Positions 24,121 through 36,886 are shown, counted from the stretch's first letter. The stretch is 64,000 nt of DNA from Elephas maximus indicus (GCF_024166365.1 NW_026060238.1:310001-374000), one strand, 5' to 3'. Notes: a model not told the origin generated them from the sequence alone. Program-made: numbers and translations.

Positions 24121-27100
24121 TGAGTTATTAATTTCTGACAAAACAATAATAGTAGGAGACTTCAACACACCACTTTTGGTGAAGGACAGGACATCCAGAA
24201 AGAAGCTCAATAAAGACACAGAAGACCTAAATGCCACAATCAACCAACTTGACCTCACAGACATATACAGAACACTCCGCCCAAATATACTTTCTTTTCT
24301 AGTGTACATGGAACATTCTCTAGAACAGACCACATATCAGGGAATAAAGCAAGCTTTAGCGAATTCAAAACATTCAAATATTACAAAGCATCTTCTCTGG
24401 CCATAAATGCATAAAGGTGGAAATCAATAACAGGAAAAGCAGGGAAAAGAAATCAGACACTTGGAAACTGAACAAAAGACTGGATTATAGAAGACATTAA
24501 GGATGGAATAAAGAAATTCCAATGAGAATGAAAACACTTCCTGTAAAAACGCTGGGACACAGTGAAAGCAACGCTCAGAGGTCAATTTATATCAATAAAT
24601 GCACACATACAAAAAGAAGAAAGGGCCAAAATCAAAGAATTATCCCTAAAACTTGAACAAATAGAAAAAGAGCACCAAAAGAAACTCACAGGCACCAGAA
24701 AAAAAAATACTAAAAATTAGAGCTGAACTAAAGGAAATAGAAAACAAAACAAAACAAAAAAACAATCGAAAGAATTAACAAGACCAAAAGCTGCTTTTTT
24801 TTTGCAAAAATTAACAAAAGTGATAAACCACTGGCCAAACTGACAAAAGAAAAACAGGAGAGAAATCATATAACCCGAATAAGAAATGAGATGGGCGATA
24901 TTACAACAGACCCAACTGAAATTAAAAGAATCATATCAGATTTCTATGAAAAATTGTACTCTAACAAACTTGAAAACCTAGAAGAAATGGGTGAATTCCT
25001 GGAAACACACTACCTACCTAAACTAACACAAAAAGAGGTAGACCAACTAAATAGACCCATAACAAAAGAAGAGGTGGAAAAGGCAATCAACCCCTACCCC
25101 ACTCCCAAAAAGCCCTGGTCCTGACAGCTTAACTGCAGAGTTCTACCAAACTTTCAGAGAAGAGTTAACACCACTACTACTAAAGGTATTTCAGAGCATA
25201 GAAAAGGACAGAATACTACCAAACTCATTCTACGAAGCCACCATATCCCTCATACTAAGAACAGGTAAAGACACCACAAGAAAAGAAAATTACAGACCTA
25301 TACCCCTCATGAACTTAGATGCAAAAATCCTCAACAAAATTCTCGCCAATAGAATTCAACAACATGTCAAAAAATAATTCACCATGACCAAGTGGGATTC
25401 ATACCAGGTATGCAGAGATAGTTCAACATTAGAAAAACAATTAACGTAATCCACGACATAAATTAAAACAAAAGACAAGAATCCAATGACTTTATCAATT
25501 GATGCAGAAAAGTAAAAGTATCTCCATTTTCAGGTGACATGATCTTATACACAGAAAACCCTAAGGAATCCACAAGAAAACTACTGAAACTAATAGAAGA
25601 GTTCAGCAGAGTATCAGGATACAAGAGAAGCATACAAAAATCAATTGGATTCCTCTACACCAACGAAAAGAACATTGAAGAGGAAATCACCAAATCAATG
25701 CCATTTACAGTAGCCCCCAAGAAGATAAAATAATTAGAAATAAATCTTACCAGAGATGTAAAAGACTTATACAAAGAAAACTGCAAAACACTTCTGCAAG
25801 AAACCAAAAGAGACTTACATAAGTGGAAAAACATAACTTGCTGATCGATAGGAAGACTTAACATTATAAAAAAGTGTATTCTACCAAAAGGGATCTATAC
25901 ATTTAATACAATTCCAATCCAAATCCCAACGGCATTCTTTGATGAGATGGAGAATCAAATCACCAACTTCATATGGAAGGGAAAGAAGCCCCGGATAAGT
26001 AAGGCATTACTGAAAAAAAAAAAAAAACCCAAAGTGGGAGGCCTAACTTTCCCTGATTTTAGAACCTATTATACCACCACAGTAGTCAAAACAGCCTGGT
26101 ACTGGTACAACAAAAGATTCATAGACCAATGGAACAGAATTGAGAATCCAGACATAAATCCATCCACGTATGAGCAGTTGATATTTGACAAAGGCCCCAA
26201 AACAGTTAAATGGGGAAAAGACAGTCTTTTTAACAAATGGTGCTGGCATAACTGGATATCCATCTGCAAAAAAGTGAAACAAGACCCATACCTCACTCCA
26301 TGCAAAAAAAATGAGCTCAAAATGTATCAAACACCTAAATATAAAATCTAAAAAGCTAAAGATCATGGAAGAAAAAATAGGGACACTGTTCGGAGCCCTA
26401 ATACATGGCATAAATAGTATAGAAAACATTATTAAAAATGGAAAACAAAAACTAGATAACTGGGAGCTCCTAAAAATTAAAAACCTATGCTCATCCAAAG
26501 ACTTCACCAAAAGAGTAAAAAGACTTACAGACTGGGAAAAAGTTTTCAACTATGACACTTCCGATCAGTGCCTGATCTCTAAAATCTACATGATACTGCA
26601 AAAACTCAACTACAAAAAGACAAATAACCCAATTTAAAAATGGGCAAAAGATATGAATAGACATTTTCACTAAAGACGACATTCATGTAGCTAACAGATA
26701 CATGAGGAAATGTTCACGATTATTAGCCATTAAAGAAATGCAGATCAAAACTACAATGAGATTTCATCTCATTCCAAGAAGGCTGGCGTTAATCCAAAAA
26801 ACACAAAATAGTAAATGTTGGAGAGGCTGTGGAGAGATTGCAACACTTATACACTGCTGGTGGGAATGTAAAATGGTACAACCACTTTGGAAATCAATTT
26901 GGGTATTCCTTAAAAATCTAGAAATAGAACTACCATAGGATCCAGCCATCCCACTCCTTGGAATATATCCTAGAGAAATAAGAGCCTTTACACAAACAGA
27001 TATATGCACACCCATGTTTATGCAGCACTGTTTACAATAGCAAAAAGATGGAAGCAACCAAGGTGCCCATCGACGGATGAATGGATAAATAAATTGTGGT

Positions 27101-27485
27101 ATATTCACACAATGGAATACTACGCATCGATAAAGAACAGTGAGGAATCTGTGAAACATTTCATAACATGGAGGAACCTGGAAGACATTATGCTGAGTGA
27201 AATTAGGCAGTTCCAAAAGGATAAATATTGTATAAGACCACTATTTTAAGAACTTGAGAAATAGTTTAAACTGAGAAGAAAACATTCTTTTGTCGTTACG
27301 AGAGGGGGGAGGGAGGGAGGGTGAGAGAGGGGTTTAGATAGTAGATAAGAACTATTTTAGGTGAAGGGAAAGACAGCACACAATACAGGGGAGGTCAGCA
27401 CAGTTGGACTAAACCAAAAGCAAAGAAGTTTCCTGAATAAACTGAATGCTTCAAAGGCCAGCTTAGCAGGGGCAGGGGTCATAGT
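24121..27485 (+). mobile_element. L1 LINE, truncated at both ends, internal deletion
   Basis: Sense-orientation L1. It begins inside the ORF2 endonuclease ('ataatagtaggagacttcaa', IVGDFNTP) and runs through RT and the C-terminal region to about 27249. It then has about 235 bp of 3' UTR, including a (GGGA)n stretch at 27305-27330, and stops without a poly-A tail near 27485. It is better preserved than the copies at 1 and 28669. Confidence 0.92.
24130..27249 (+). pseudogene. L1 ORF2 remnant with RT deletion
   Basis: Broken ORF2. Readable stretches include the linker before RT (24891-25124), the post-RT region (25539-25733), and C-terminal blocks at 25947-26351, 26311-26637, 26702-26938 and 27004-27249. 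About 280 bp is missing after DAEK (about 25512), removing everything from the middle of motif A to just before motif C. What remains of motif C reads FSGD (25527-25538) instead of FADD. Reverse transcriptase activity is impossible. Seen: the deletion and substitution, by comparison with the copies at 1-3640 and 28669-34080. Confidence 0.92.
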
Positions 27486-27689
27486 ACAGTGAGATGAATT
27501 AACTCAAAGGGAAGAAAACTGAGTACAAATATCCTGGAAGAAATAGAATATTTTTTTGACATCTGGGAGCTGAGCTGGCACTATCAATTAGGTCTTCATA
27601 TTGCCAGGAGCTGGCCTTAATGTCTGCCTGTTGAAGAGACATGGTTTTACAAAATATCAATACGGAAAATAGGAAAAAGATTCTCCAAA

Positions 27690-28668
27690 GGCGTCCTTGT
27701 CTCAATCCCTGGAATCTGTGAATATGTTAAGTTACATGACAAAGGAGAATTAAGATTGTACATGGAATTAAAATTGTTAATCAGCTGACCTTAAGAAAGA
27801 GTATCCTAAATTATCCAGGTGGGTTCATTGTAATCCAAAGGGCCTTAAAAGTGGAAGAGAGAAGAGGAAGAGAGAGAGAGATAGCAGTGTGAGAAGGACT
27901 CAGCTCAAAGTTGTTGGCTTTGAAAAAAGAGGAAGTGGATTGTCATGGATTGAATTGTGTTCCCCAAAAATGTCTGTCAGCTTAGCCGGGCCGTGAGTCC
28001 TAGTATTGTGTGATTGTTCATCATTTTATGTGATTTCCCTGTGTTGTAAATCCTATCACTATGATGAAATGAGATGGATTAGTGGCAGATATACTGACGA
28101 GATATACAAGTTTGGATAGTGTCTGAAGCCAATCTCTTTGAGATACAAAAGAGAGAGGTGAGCAGAGAGATGGGGGGCCTTATACCACCAAGAAAGCCGT
28201 GCTGGGAACAAAGGGTGTCCTTTGGACCTGAGGTTCCTGTGCTGAGATGCTCCCAGACCAAGGGGAGACCGATGCATCACAAAGGCCTTCCTTCAGAACT
28301 AACGGAGAGAGAAAACCTTCCCCTGGAGCCGGAACCCTTAATTTGGACTTCTAGCCTACTGGACTGTGAGAGAATAAGCTTCTCTTTGTTGAAGCCATCC
28401 ACTTGTGGTATTTCTGTTATAGCAGACTAGATGACCAAGACGTGGATCATGAGTGAAGGAATGTGGTTAGCCTCTAAAAGGTGGAAACGCATGGAAACAG
28501 CTCTCTTACAGAGCCTCCAGAGGAAATAGAACCTTATGAACACCTAGATTTTAGCCCAGTGAGAACAATCTCAGAATTCTTACTTTCAGAACTCTAAGGT
28601 AATAAATTTTGTTTTGTTTAAGCCATTAAATGAGTGGTAATTTGATACAGCAGAAATAGGAAACTAAG
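27690..28668 (+). mobile_element. Old MaLR (MLT1-like) LTR, split by a younger LTR
   Basis: Left part 27690-27940: 'aatctgtgaatatgttaag', 'taatcagctgaccttaag' and 'aagtggaagaga'. Right part 28442-28668: 'gattttagcccagtgagaac', 'cagaactctaaggtaataaa' and 'gtggtaatttgatacagcag'. These are sense-strand MaLR LTR hallmarks. The two parts are collinear and separated by the LTR at 27941-28441. Confidence 0.75.
27941..28441 (+). mobile_element. Solo LTR (MaLR/ERVL-like) nested in an older LTR
   Basis: A 501-bp element beginning 'tgtcatggattgaattgtgt'. The repeat GTGGAT flanks it at 27935-27940 and 28442-28447, consistent with a 5-6 bp retroviral target duplication. It has the MaLR-like ending phrase 'ggactgtgagagaataag' and an 'agcagactagatgacc' close. 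No internal retroviral genes remain, so it is a solo LTR. Confidence 0.78.
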
Positions 28669-29507
28669 AGGTGTGGCCAAGTTGGTGGGATAGTCAGACT
28701 CTTCTTGTTGTCCCTCTTACAACAAAGACCTGAAAAAACAAGTGAATTGATTATATATGACAGTCTAGAAGCCCTGATCATAAAAGACAAAGCTAAAGAG
28801 TTGGATTGAGTGGCAGGGAGAAGGAGGGATAATTCAAAAACAGCAAAGAAGTGCCAGTTGTTAGGTTGCCAGTGCCCTGCTGACTAGGTCATCCTGTGCC
28901 TGCAGGCTGAGGTTAGCAGTAGTGTTTGGGATGCATCTCACCATGTTGGGTGAGACTGGGCAGCAGCGATTCTGCACACACCTCTGGAGCTAGGTGGAAG
29001 AGGTGCTCGACCAGCAAAAGTTAAGTGCAAACATCTAACCTACCACTGGGAGGAAAAATAAATTCTACTCCTTTTTTTACTCCCAGAGTTTCACAGTGTA
29101 GAACTCGTTACTTCCCCTCACCCACCCTCACCCTGCTCTACTCTGAAACCAGTCTGGCAGTATTCAACAACTGTCATCCCTCTAAGCTCACCCTCGGGGT
29201 GAGTCAGGAGGCCCTGCGCCTTCATTGAGCCACCAGCATAAAGGGTCTGTAGACTTGCAGAATCCTTTACTCCTGCCTAGACCTGTGTGCGGTGGGTCAG
29301 TGGGTTTAGACCTGTGTGGGCTGATTCAACACCACATGCCATCATTATCATAACAGCAGGACATACACCTGAAGCCCATTTTCAACTTCAGCAGCCAAGG
29401 GGGAGCTGCAGACTCATGACATTTGACATGGCCCTGCCTCTTAAGCACAGAACCTCAGCCACTTACCCCAGAGGCCTGAGGGCTGGTGGTACCATTCACT
29501 CCATCTA

Positions 29508-29691
29508 AACCAAAAAACAAACAAACAAACAAACCAAACCCAGTGCCGTCGAGTTGATTCTGACTCATAGTGACCCTCTAGGATAGAGTAGAACTGCCCC
29601 ATAAAGTTTCCAAAGAGCGCCTGGTGGATTCGAACTGCCGACCCTTTGGTTAGCAGCCATAGCACTTAACCATTACACCACCAGGGTTTCC
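29508..29691 (-). mobile_element. AfroSINE inside the L1 5' region
   Basis: Full-length reverse-strand copy with a (CAAA)n-type tail at 29510-29536 and the head at 29690. A 12-bp target duplication (TCACT(C/G)CATCTA) lies at 29496-29507 and 29692-29703. The good preservation suggests a fairly recent insertion. Confidence 0.94.
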
Positions 29692-30279
29692 TCACTGCAT
29701 CTAGCCATGCATATAACAGGGGTCTGAGAGTAAGCGGTGCCTCCCATTCCCTACAGTCAAAAGGACTGTGTACCCAAGGACCAGCTGCAATACCCCTCAC
29801 TACATGCTCTAGGGAAAAAGGAACACACCCTCACCAAGGCATCCAGGGGCAGCCATCAGCCCCCTGCCTTGTTCCACACGTACCCCCTACAGCAGCCGGA
29901 TACCTGTTCCCGCTTCAAACACCAATATGCAGCCCTGACAGTCTGGGACTGTAGGTGAGAGTCTGCACCACACATCTGGTGACTGAAAACCTGGACACCT
30001 GTGCCACACCAGAACATATGGAGAGGAAGTTAAAGGCAGTATTAAGAAATAAAATGTTGGTTTAAATTTAGAAAAATAAAGGTAAATTTTAAGGTAACCA
30101 CAAAGGAAGCTAACAAACCTACCCATCAAAATAAGAAAAACATGAGGACTTAGCAAAAACAAAATAAACAATAATGAAAAAACATGAAAAAAGAATACAT
30201 AAGAAAAACCACTCAACAGCACAGAAAATTAAGTGGAACAAAGAAACCGCCAGCACCACCAAAAAAACAAGCAACAACA

Positions 30280-33200
30280 ACAACAAAATGACAGCACTAA
30301 ACTCCTACCAATCAGTAATTACACTGAAAGTAAATGGACTAAATGCGCTAATAAAGAGATGAACAGTGGCAAAACTGATTAAAAAAACGCAATCTGTCTA
30401 TATGCTGCCTATAACAGACACGACTTAGACTCAAAGACACAAACTAAAACTAAAACAATGGAAAAAAAATATCAAGTAAACAACCACAAAAAAAGAGCAG
30501 GAGAGACAATATTAATCTCTGACAAAACAGATTTAAAGCAAAATTCACCACAAAGGATAAGAAAGGACACAGCTTAACATTTAAAGTGTCAATACACCAG
30601 GAGGACATAACTATAATAAATACATAAGCACCTAATGAGAGGGCTCCAAGCCACACAAAATAAACCCTAATAGTATTGGAAAGAGAAATAGATAATCCAT
30701 CATAATAGTAGACTTCAACACACCACTTTCAAAGAAGAACAGGACATGTAGAAAGAAAATAAAGATACAGAAGATCATAGACATATACAGAAATCTATCC
30801 AGCAGCAGCCAAGTATACATTCTTTTCCAACTCACATGGAACATTCTTCAGAATAAACTGCATATGGGGCTGCAAAGCAAACCTTAACAGAATTCAAAAC
30901 ACTGAAAGTTTACACAGCATCTTTTCTGATTATAATGACATAGAATTAGAAATCAATAACAGAAACAGCAAGGAAAAAAAATCAAATACATGGAAACTGA
31001 ACAACACCTTGCTTAAAAACTACTGGGTTATAGAAGAAATCAAGGATGGAATAAATAAATTCGTAGAATTAAATGAGAATGAAAACATGTCTTATCAGAA
31101 CCTTTGGAAAACAGCAAAAGCAGTGCTTAGAGGTCAATGTATAACAACAAATGCACACATTCGAAAAGAAGTGCCAAAATTAAAACATTAACCCTACAAC
31201 TTGAACAAATAGAGAGAAATAAAAGAAGCCCTCAGGCACCAGAAGAAAGGAAATAAAAAAGGTTAGAGCAGAAATGAATGAGATAGAGAACAGGAAAACA
31301 ATTGAAAGAGTAGACGATACTAAAAGATGGTTCTTTGAAAAGATCAACAGAGTCAATAAACATTGGTCAAATTGACAAAAGAAAAAACAGGAGAGGAAGC
31401 AAGTAACCTAAATGAGAAATGGAATGGGTGATATCACAACAGACCCAATGGAAATAAAAAGGATCATAACAGAATACTATGAAAAATTGTAATCTAATAA
31501 ATTTGAAAATCTAGAAGAAATGGACAAATTTCTAGGAACACACTACCTACCTAAACTAACACAAATTCAGGTAGAAAAACTAAATAAACCCACAACAAAA
31601 GAAGAGATTGAACAGATAATTAAAAAAAATAAAACCCAACAACAACAAAAAAGCCCTGGCACAGATGGCTTCACTGGAGAATTCTACCAAACTTTCAGGG
31701 AAGAGTTAACACCATTACTACTAAAGGCATTTCAGGTATAGAAAAGAATGGAATACTCGCAAACTCACTCTGTGAAGCCAGCGTAACCATGATACAAAAG
31801 TCAGGTAAAGATCCACAAAAAAAGAAAATTACAGACCAATATCCCTCATGAATATAGACCCAAAAATCCTCAACAAAATTCTAGCCAATAGAATTCAACA
31901 ATGTATCAAAAAATTAATTCACCATGACCAAGTGAGATTCATACCAGGTATGCAAGGATGGTTCAACATTAGAAAAACAATCAATGTAATCCATCACATA
32001 AATAAAACAAAACACAAGAGCCACATGATCTTATCAGTTAATGAAGAAAAGGTATTTTAAAAAGTCCAAAAACCATACTTGATAAAAACTCTCAGAGAAA
32101 TAGGAATAGAAGGAAAATTCCTGGACATAATAAAGGCCATTTATACAAAGTCAACAACCAACAAACAACTCTCCTGAATGGAGAGTCTTAAAGTATTCCC
32201 CTTGAGAAGGGGAACCAGACATGGATGCCCTTTATCACCACTCATATTCAACATTGTACTGGAGGCCCTAGCCAGATCAATAAGGCAAGAAAAAGAAATA
32301 AAGTGCATCCAAATTGGTGAGGAAGAAGTAAAAGTACCCCTATTTGCACATGATATGGTCTTATACACAGAAAACCCAAAAAAATCCACAAGAAAACTAC
32401 TACAACTAGTAGAAGATTTTGCAAAGTATCAGGATATAAGATAAACATACATAAGTCAGTCAGATTCCTCTACACCAAAAGAGAGAACTTCCAAGAGGAA
32501 ATCACCAAATCAATACCATTATAATAGCCCCCAAGAAGATAAAGTATTTAGGAATAAATTTAAACAGAGATGTAAAAAACCTACACAAAGAAAACTAAAA
32601 GACACTATTGCAAGAAATCAAAAGAGACCTACATAAGTGGAAAAACATACCATGCTGATAGACAGGAAGACTCAAAACTATGAAAATGTCAATTCTTCCC
32701 AAAGTGATCTACAGATACAATGCAATCTCAATCCAAATTCCAGTGACAACTTTTAGCATGTTGGAGAAACAAATCACAAACTTCGTATGGAAAAGGAAAA
32801 AGCCCCAAATAAGTAAGGAATTAACAAAGAAGAAGAACAAAGTGGGAGGCCTCACACTACCTGATGTTAGAACCTATTATACCACCATGATAGTTAAAAC
32901 AGCCTGGTACTGATACAACAGGCACATAGACCTATATAACAAAATTGGGAACCCAGACGTAAATCCATGCACCTATGAGCAGCTGATAGTTGACAAAGGC
33001 CCAAAGTCCATTAAATGGGGGAAAAGACAGTCTTTTTAACAAGTGGTGCTGGCATAACTGGATATCTGTCTGCAAAAAAATGAAACAGGACCCATACCTC
33101 ACATCATGCACAAAAACTAACGGAAAATGATCAAAGACCTAAACATAAAACCTAAAATGATAAAGATCATGGAAGAAAAAATAGGGACAATGCTAGGAGG

Positions 33201-34080
33201 CCTAATACACGACATAAACAGAATACAAACCATAACTAACAATGCAGAAACATCAGAAGAGAAACTAGATAACTGGGATCTGCTAAAAATCAGTTACGCT
33301 CATTGAAAGGCTTCACCAAAAGAATAAAAACAGAACCTTCAGATTGGGAAGAAATTCTTAGCTATGACATATCTGCTAAGGGTCTAATCATTAAAATATA
33401 CAAAGTACAGCAACACCTCAACTACAAAAAGACAAATAAAAAAATTAAAAATGGGCAAAGTATATGAACAGACACTGCACCAAAAAAGATATTCAGGTGG
33501 CTAATGTACACACGAGGAAATGCTCATGATCATTAGCCACTAGAGAAATGCAAATTAAAACTACAAAGAGATGCCTTAACCCCAATAACACTGGCACTAA
33601 TCCAAAAAAAGGAAACCCTGGTGATGAAGTGGTTAAATGCTGTTAACCAAAAGGTCGGCAGTTGGAATCCACCAGGCGCTCCTTGGACACTCCACAAGGC
33701 AGTTCTACTCTGTACTATAGGGTCTCTATGAGTCAGAAATGACTCGATGGCGATGGGTTTGGTCAATCCATAAAACACAAAATAAAAATGTTGGAGAGGT
33801 TGTGGAGAGATTGGACTCTCATGCACTGCTGGTGAGAATGTAAAATGATACAATCACCTTGGAAAACAATCTGGTGCTTCCTTAAAAATCTAGAAGTAGA
33901 AATACCATAAGATCCAGCAATCCCACTCATAGGAATATACTGAAGAGAAGTGAGAGCAGTCGCAGGAATAGCCATATGCATACCATGTTCATGGGAGCAC
34001 TATTCACAACAGCACAAAGATGTAAACAACCTAAATGCTCATCAACAGACGAATGGGAAACAAATTACGGTACAGACACA
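30280..34080 (+). pseudogene. L1 ORF2 remnant (endonuclease to C-terminal region)
   Basis: ORF2 remnant covering the endonuclease ('actgaaagtaaatggactaa' start region; the 'atagtagacttcaacacacc' block near 30706), the linker (31520-31741), RT and C-terminal region. Motif A is ruined: the AFDKV position reads VF-stop-KV at about 32050-32062. Motif C reads FAHD (32343-32354) instead of FADD. Many other stops and frameshifts occur, and a SINE interrupts the C-terminal part. Dead copy. Confidence 0.9.
33611..33764 (+). mobile_element. AfroSINE inside L1 ORF2
   Basis: Inserted in the C-terminal ORF2 region. The L1 phrase 'aatccaaaaaa' (33599-33609) is repeated as 'aatccataaaa' (33765-33775), giving the target duplication. 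L1 sequence resumes immediately after it. Confidence 0.94.
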
Positions 34081-34226
34081 CAGTGCAGCCCACGGACGGA
34101 GCCCGGTTCCACTCCGACACCCAACGGGTCACTGTGAGTTGAGTTTGATTCTACTGCACCTGGTGGTGTTTTTGTTTGATATGAAGATAAGCTGTAGCTA
34201 TGTTGTTGTTGATGTCTTGCGCTGAA
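34081..34226. other. Short GC-richer segment of unknown origin
   Basis: Lies between the broken end of an L1 and an RTE 3' end. The 'cggagcccggttccactccg' stretch is unlike its neighbours. No family is recognised. Confidence 0.4.
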
Positions 34227-34660
34227 TGTTGTTGTTGAGAGCAGTTGCTATTTACTTGGCTTCTACTCAAAGTAACCTAATATATAAGAGAAAGAAATTT
34301 TCCCTGGTCCCGTGCCATCCTAATGATTGTTGGTATGTTTGAGTCCATTGCTGTGGTTATTGCGTCAATCCATCTTTTTGAGGGTTTCCTTTGTTTTTGT
34401 GATCTTCTACTTCACCTAACAGGACTTCTTTTCCTAGTGATCGATCTCTCCAGATAATGTGTCCAAAGTAAGTAAGATGAAGTCTTGCCATCCTCATTCC
34501 TAAGGAACATTTCATTGTTTTATTGTAAGACTGATTTTTTTTGATCTTTTGTTAATCCATGGTACAGTCAATATTCTTCACCAACACCACACTTCCACGC
34601 ATCAGTACTTCTGCCTTCTTTTTTCATTGTCCAGTTTTCACATTCACAGAGGTGAACAAA
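34227..34660 (-). mobile_element. RTE-clade LINE 3' end, reverse strand
   Basis: Starts with a GTTGTTGTT tail and follows the same order as 8891-9325: 'gtcccgtgccatcct', 'gcgtcaatccatc', 'gatctctccag' and 'caatattcttcaccaacacc'. It is more diverged than the copy at 50977. Confidence 0.82.
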
Positions 34661-36540
34661 AAGACCACAGTGTTGAATAGAAGTAGGGAAAAGAGATATC
34701 CTTGCCGTGTTCCTGATTTTATGGCAAAATCTTTCAGTCTTTCACCATTGAGTACAATATTAATTGTTGGTTTTTCACAACTGTCCTTTATCATTTTAAA
34801 GAAGTGTACTGAGGTGAAGGAAATTCAGAGCTATATGACAGTATTGCACAACAAGCTATTTAATGGGGCCCACACATTGAACGTCACATGCAAGGGGATG
34901 GTCCCTGTAGTGGAAGGTCTTCCAGAGGCTAGAGTCATAGGTAGCATCAGAAGGAGAAGAGAGCAAGAAAGCTCCCAGGGGTGAGAAGCGATATCCTCCT
35001 GCAGCCAGGTGATAAGTCTCTGGGTCTGAGAGCTCTAAAAACAGCAGAATCTTAGGGTCTTTATAACTACACGAATTTATCTTTTTTTTTTTTTTTTTTT
35101 AGGACTAGCAGAAGTTGAGTCCAGTTTTGCAGGGTATGTAAAACAGGCAGGTCCTAAGTGGCTAAAAATCTGCTTATTTGGGGGCTATTTTTAAATCAAT
35201 TGGACATGTACAAGCTTGAGTTTCATGCCAGTTTTTTTTTTTCCCCCATGTAATACGCCTCAGCTTACTTGAAGAAGTAAACAACTTGGGGCTAATACAC
35301 AGAGGTCATTTTTGACTCCCACACAATAGGAAGTTCCCTTTTATTCCTGATTTTTTAGTGTTTTTTGTTAAACGCTTTTTTCTGCATCAGTTGATAGATC
35401 ATTCCCCTCTCACTACATTCTATTAAAGTGTTGCATTACGCTGATTGACTTTTATATGTTGAGCTACCACTCCTGCACTTGTGGGATAAAGCACACGGGG
35501 TTACAGCATACAGTTCTTTTAATATGCTGCTGGATTGGAGTTTTTCCATTTTGTTGAGGATTTCCATAGATATTTCTATGCAATATTTTTTTCTGATGGC
35601 TTTGTCTGGCTAAATATCAGGATGCTGATAGCATCATGGTTTGAGGTACAAATTATTCCTTCCTTTTAGTTTTTGGAAAAGTTTGAGAAAGATTGATGTT
35701 AATTTCTATTTGATGCCTTCTTTTTAATTTCTTTGTCATTATTGATATTCTCTATTTGTTGAGACATTATTCACCTGATTTCTTTAGGTCTTTGACCACG
35801 TTTAACACAGTAGATTTAAACGATTTGCCTAGCAATTCTATGTCATTGGTTCTTCAGGGACTGCTTTTACCGATTTTTTTTTCCTGTGAATTGGTTGTAC
35901 TTCCCTGTTTCTTGGCATGCCTAGTATTTTTACCGAACACTGGGCTTTGTGAATTTTATGTGTTAACTCTGAAAAACAGATTCTCCAGCCTACCCAGTGC
36001 TTGCTGTTATTGTTGAGGGCTGAGGTCACCTGTTTAGTGACATTTCCAAACTATTTGTTTGTATGTATTTATTATTTTGCATAGACTGTATTCTTTGCCA
36101 AGTGTGGTCACTGAAGTCTATCTTCAATTATTTTACTGGTCAACCAGTGACCTGATAGAGACATTTTTTGGAGTCAAAAAGAGAAGAAAAAGAAAACTAA
36201 AAACTCTTTCCTGGTCATTGAAGATTGACTCTGAATTAGATACTCTTTCAATGCTTAGCCAGGCCACCCACAATTGGGTCTTAGTCTATACCTCTGTTTG
36301 TGCACAGCTCAAAGATCTGCCAGAGGCTCAAACCTAGGGTCCTCTCAGGTCTTGTCTGAGCATGCATTCAACCTGGGTATGTGCATTGGATCTCTGATCC
36401 TTCAGTACATTCAGTATCTCTACAAACAGTTTATTCTCCCATACATCTGCCTTCATCAGCCTCTTCTTTTCCAGGCTATCAGGTTTGTCTGCTTCTTTCC
36501 CTGTTCTCCATTCCTTACCTCAGCTGGTTATGGCATTATA
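34661..36540 (-). mobile_element. Old L1, reverse strand, split by an LTR
   Basis: Reverse-strand L1 RT sequence at 34661-34804 ('tcagtctttcaccattgagt') continues at 35330-35755 ('tttctgcatcagttgata', 'tttgagaaagattgatgtta'). From about 35760 the sequence switches to what resembles an old L1 5' region ('cttcagggactgct', 'ctgtttcttggcatgcctag', 'gggctttgtgaattttatg'). The part beyond about 36000 is assigned with less certainty. Confidence 0.72.
34805..35329. mobile_element. 525-bp LTR-like insertion inside L1
   Basis: The L1 sequence breaks at 'aagaagt' and resumes at 'ggaagttccctt', where reverse-strand L1 copies usually read without a gap. The insert begins TG and is flanked by GAAG at 34801-34804 and 35330-35333. 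It contains a T-run of about 20 at 35081-35100 and no coding frame. A solo LTR is likely; the family is not recognised. Confidence 0.6.
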
Positions 36541-36873
36541 CGTCTTTAAGGCTTTTGACAGACAGATACCACCTGGTAGCCACTCATGTCTGAGAGGAGT
36601 AAAGCCAAGGCCTATCTCAGAGCAGGTATCTCTGGAACTACCAGATTGGTCAAAATAAACAACATTTTTAGAAAAAAGATCTGTCTTGTCCACACCCTGG
36701 CACCAGCAAGCCACACCAGGAGTGTGGGCTGCTGTCTTCATGGCAGCTGCCAAGTGGAGAATGGGGGATAGTAGGTGAATAAACAAAAATGCCACCATTT
36801 TTCATCAAAATTCAACAGCATCTTTTCTCATGAAGCACTTAATGTTTATTCTGTCAGGTTTTTTTCCCACTTA
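36541..36873. other. Unassigned intergenic DNA
   Basis: No gene or repeat is recognised. Confidence 0.5.
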
Positions 36874-36886
36874 TTCATTGCTTCAG

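Larger units (their letters stand above)
28669..34080 (+). mobile_element. L1 LINE with 5'-UTR-like start, ORF1 not seen, 3'-truncated
   Basis: It starts 'aggtgtggccaagttggtgg', a typical L1 5' end (usually '..gccaagatggcgg..'), directly after the old LTR. About 1.3 kb of GC-richer 5'-UTR-like sequence follows, interrupted by a SINE at 29508-29691. An A-rich inter-ORF region (about 30010-30280) leads into ORF2. I do not see ORF1. ORF2 runs to 34080, where the element stops before its 3' UTR. A second SINE sits at 33611-33764. Confidence 0.82.

Noticed and set aside
25947-26549. Frames of 134 codons (+) and 168 codons (-)
   Set aside because: The plus frame is the C-terminal part of L1 ORF2 and the minus frame is its antisense shadow.
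34559-34984. A 141-codon frame on the plus strand
   Set aside because: It runs across an RTE 3' end, reverse-strand L1 and an LTR-like insert, so it is not one gene.
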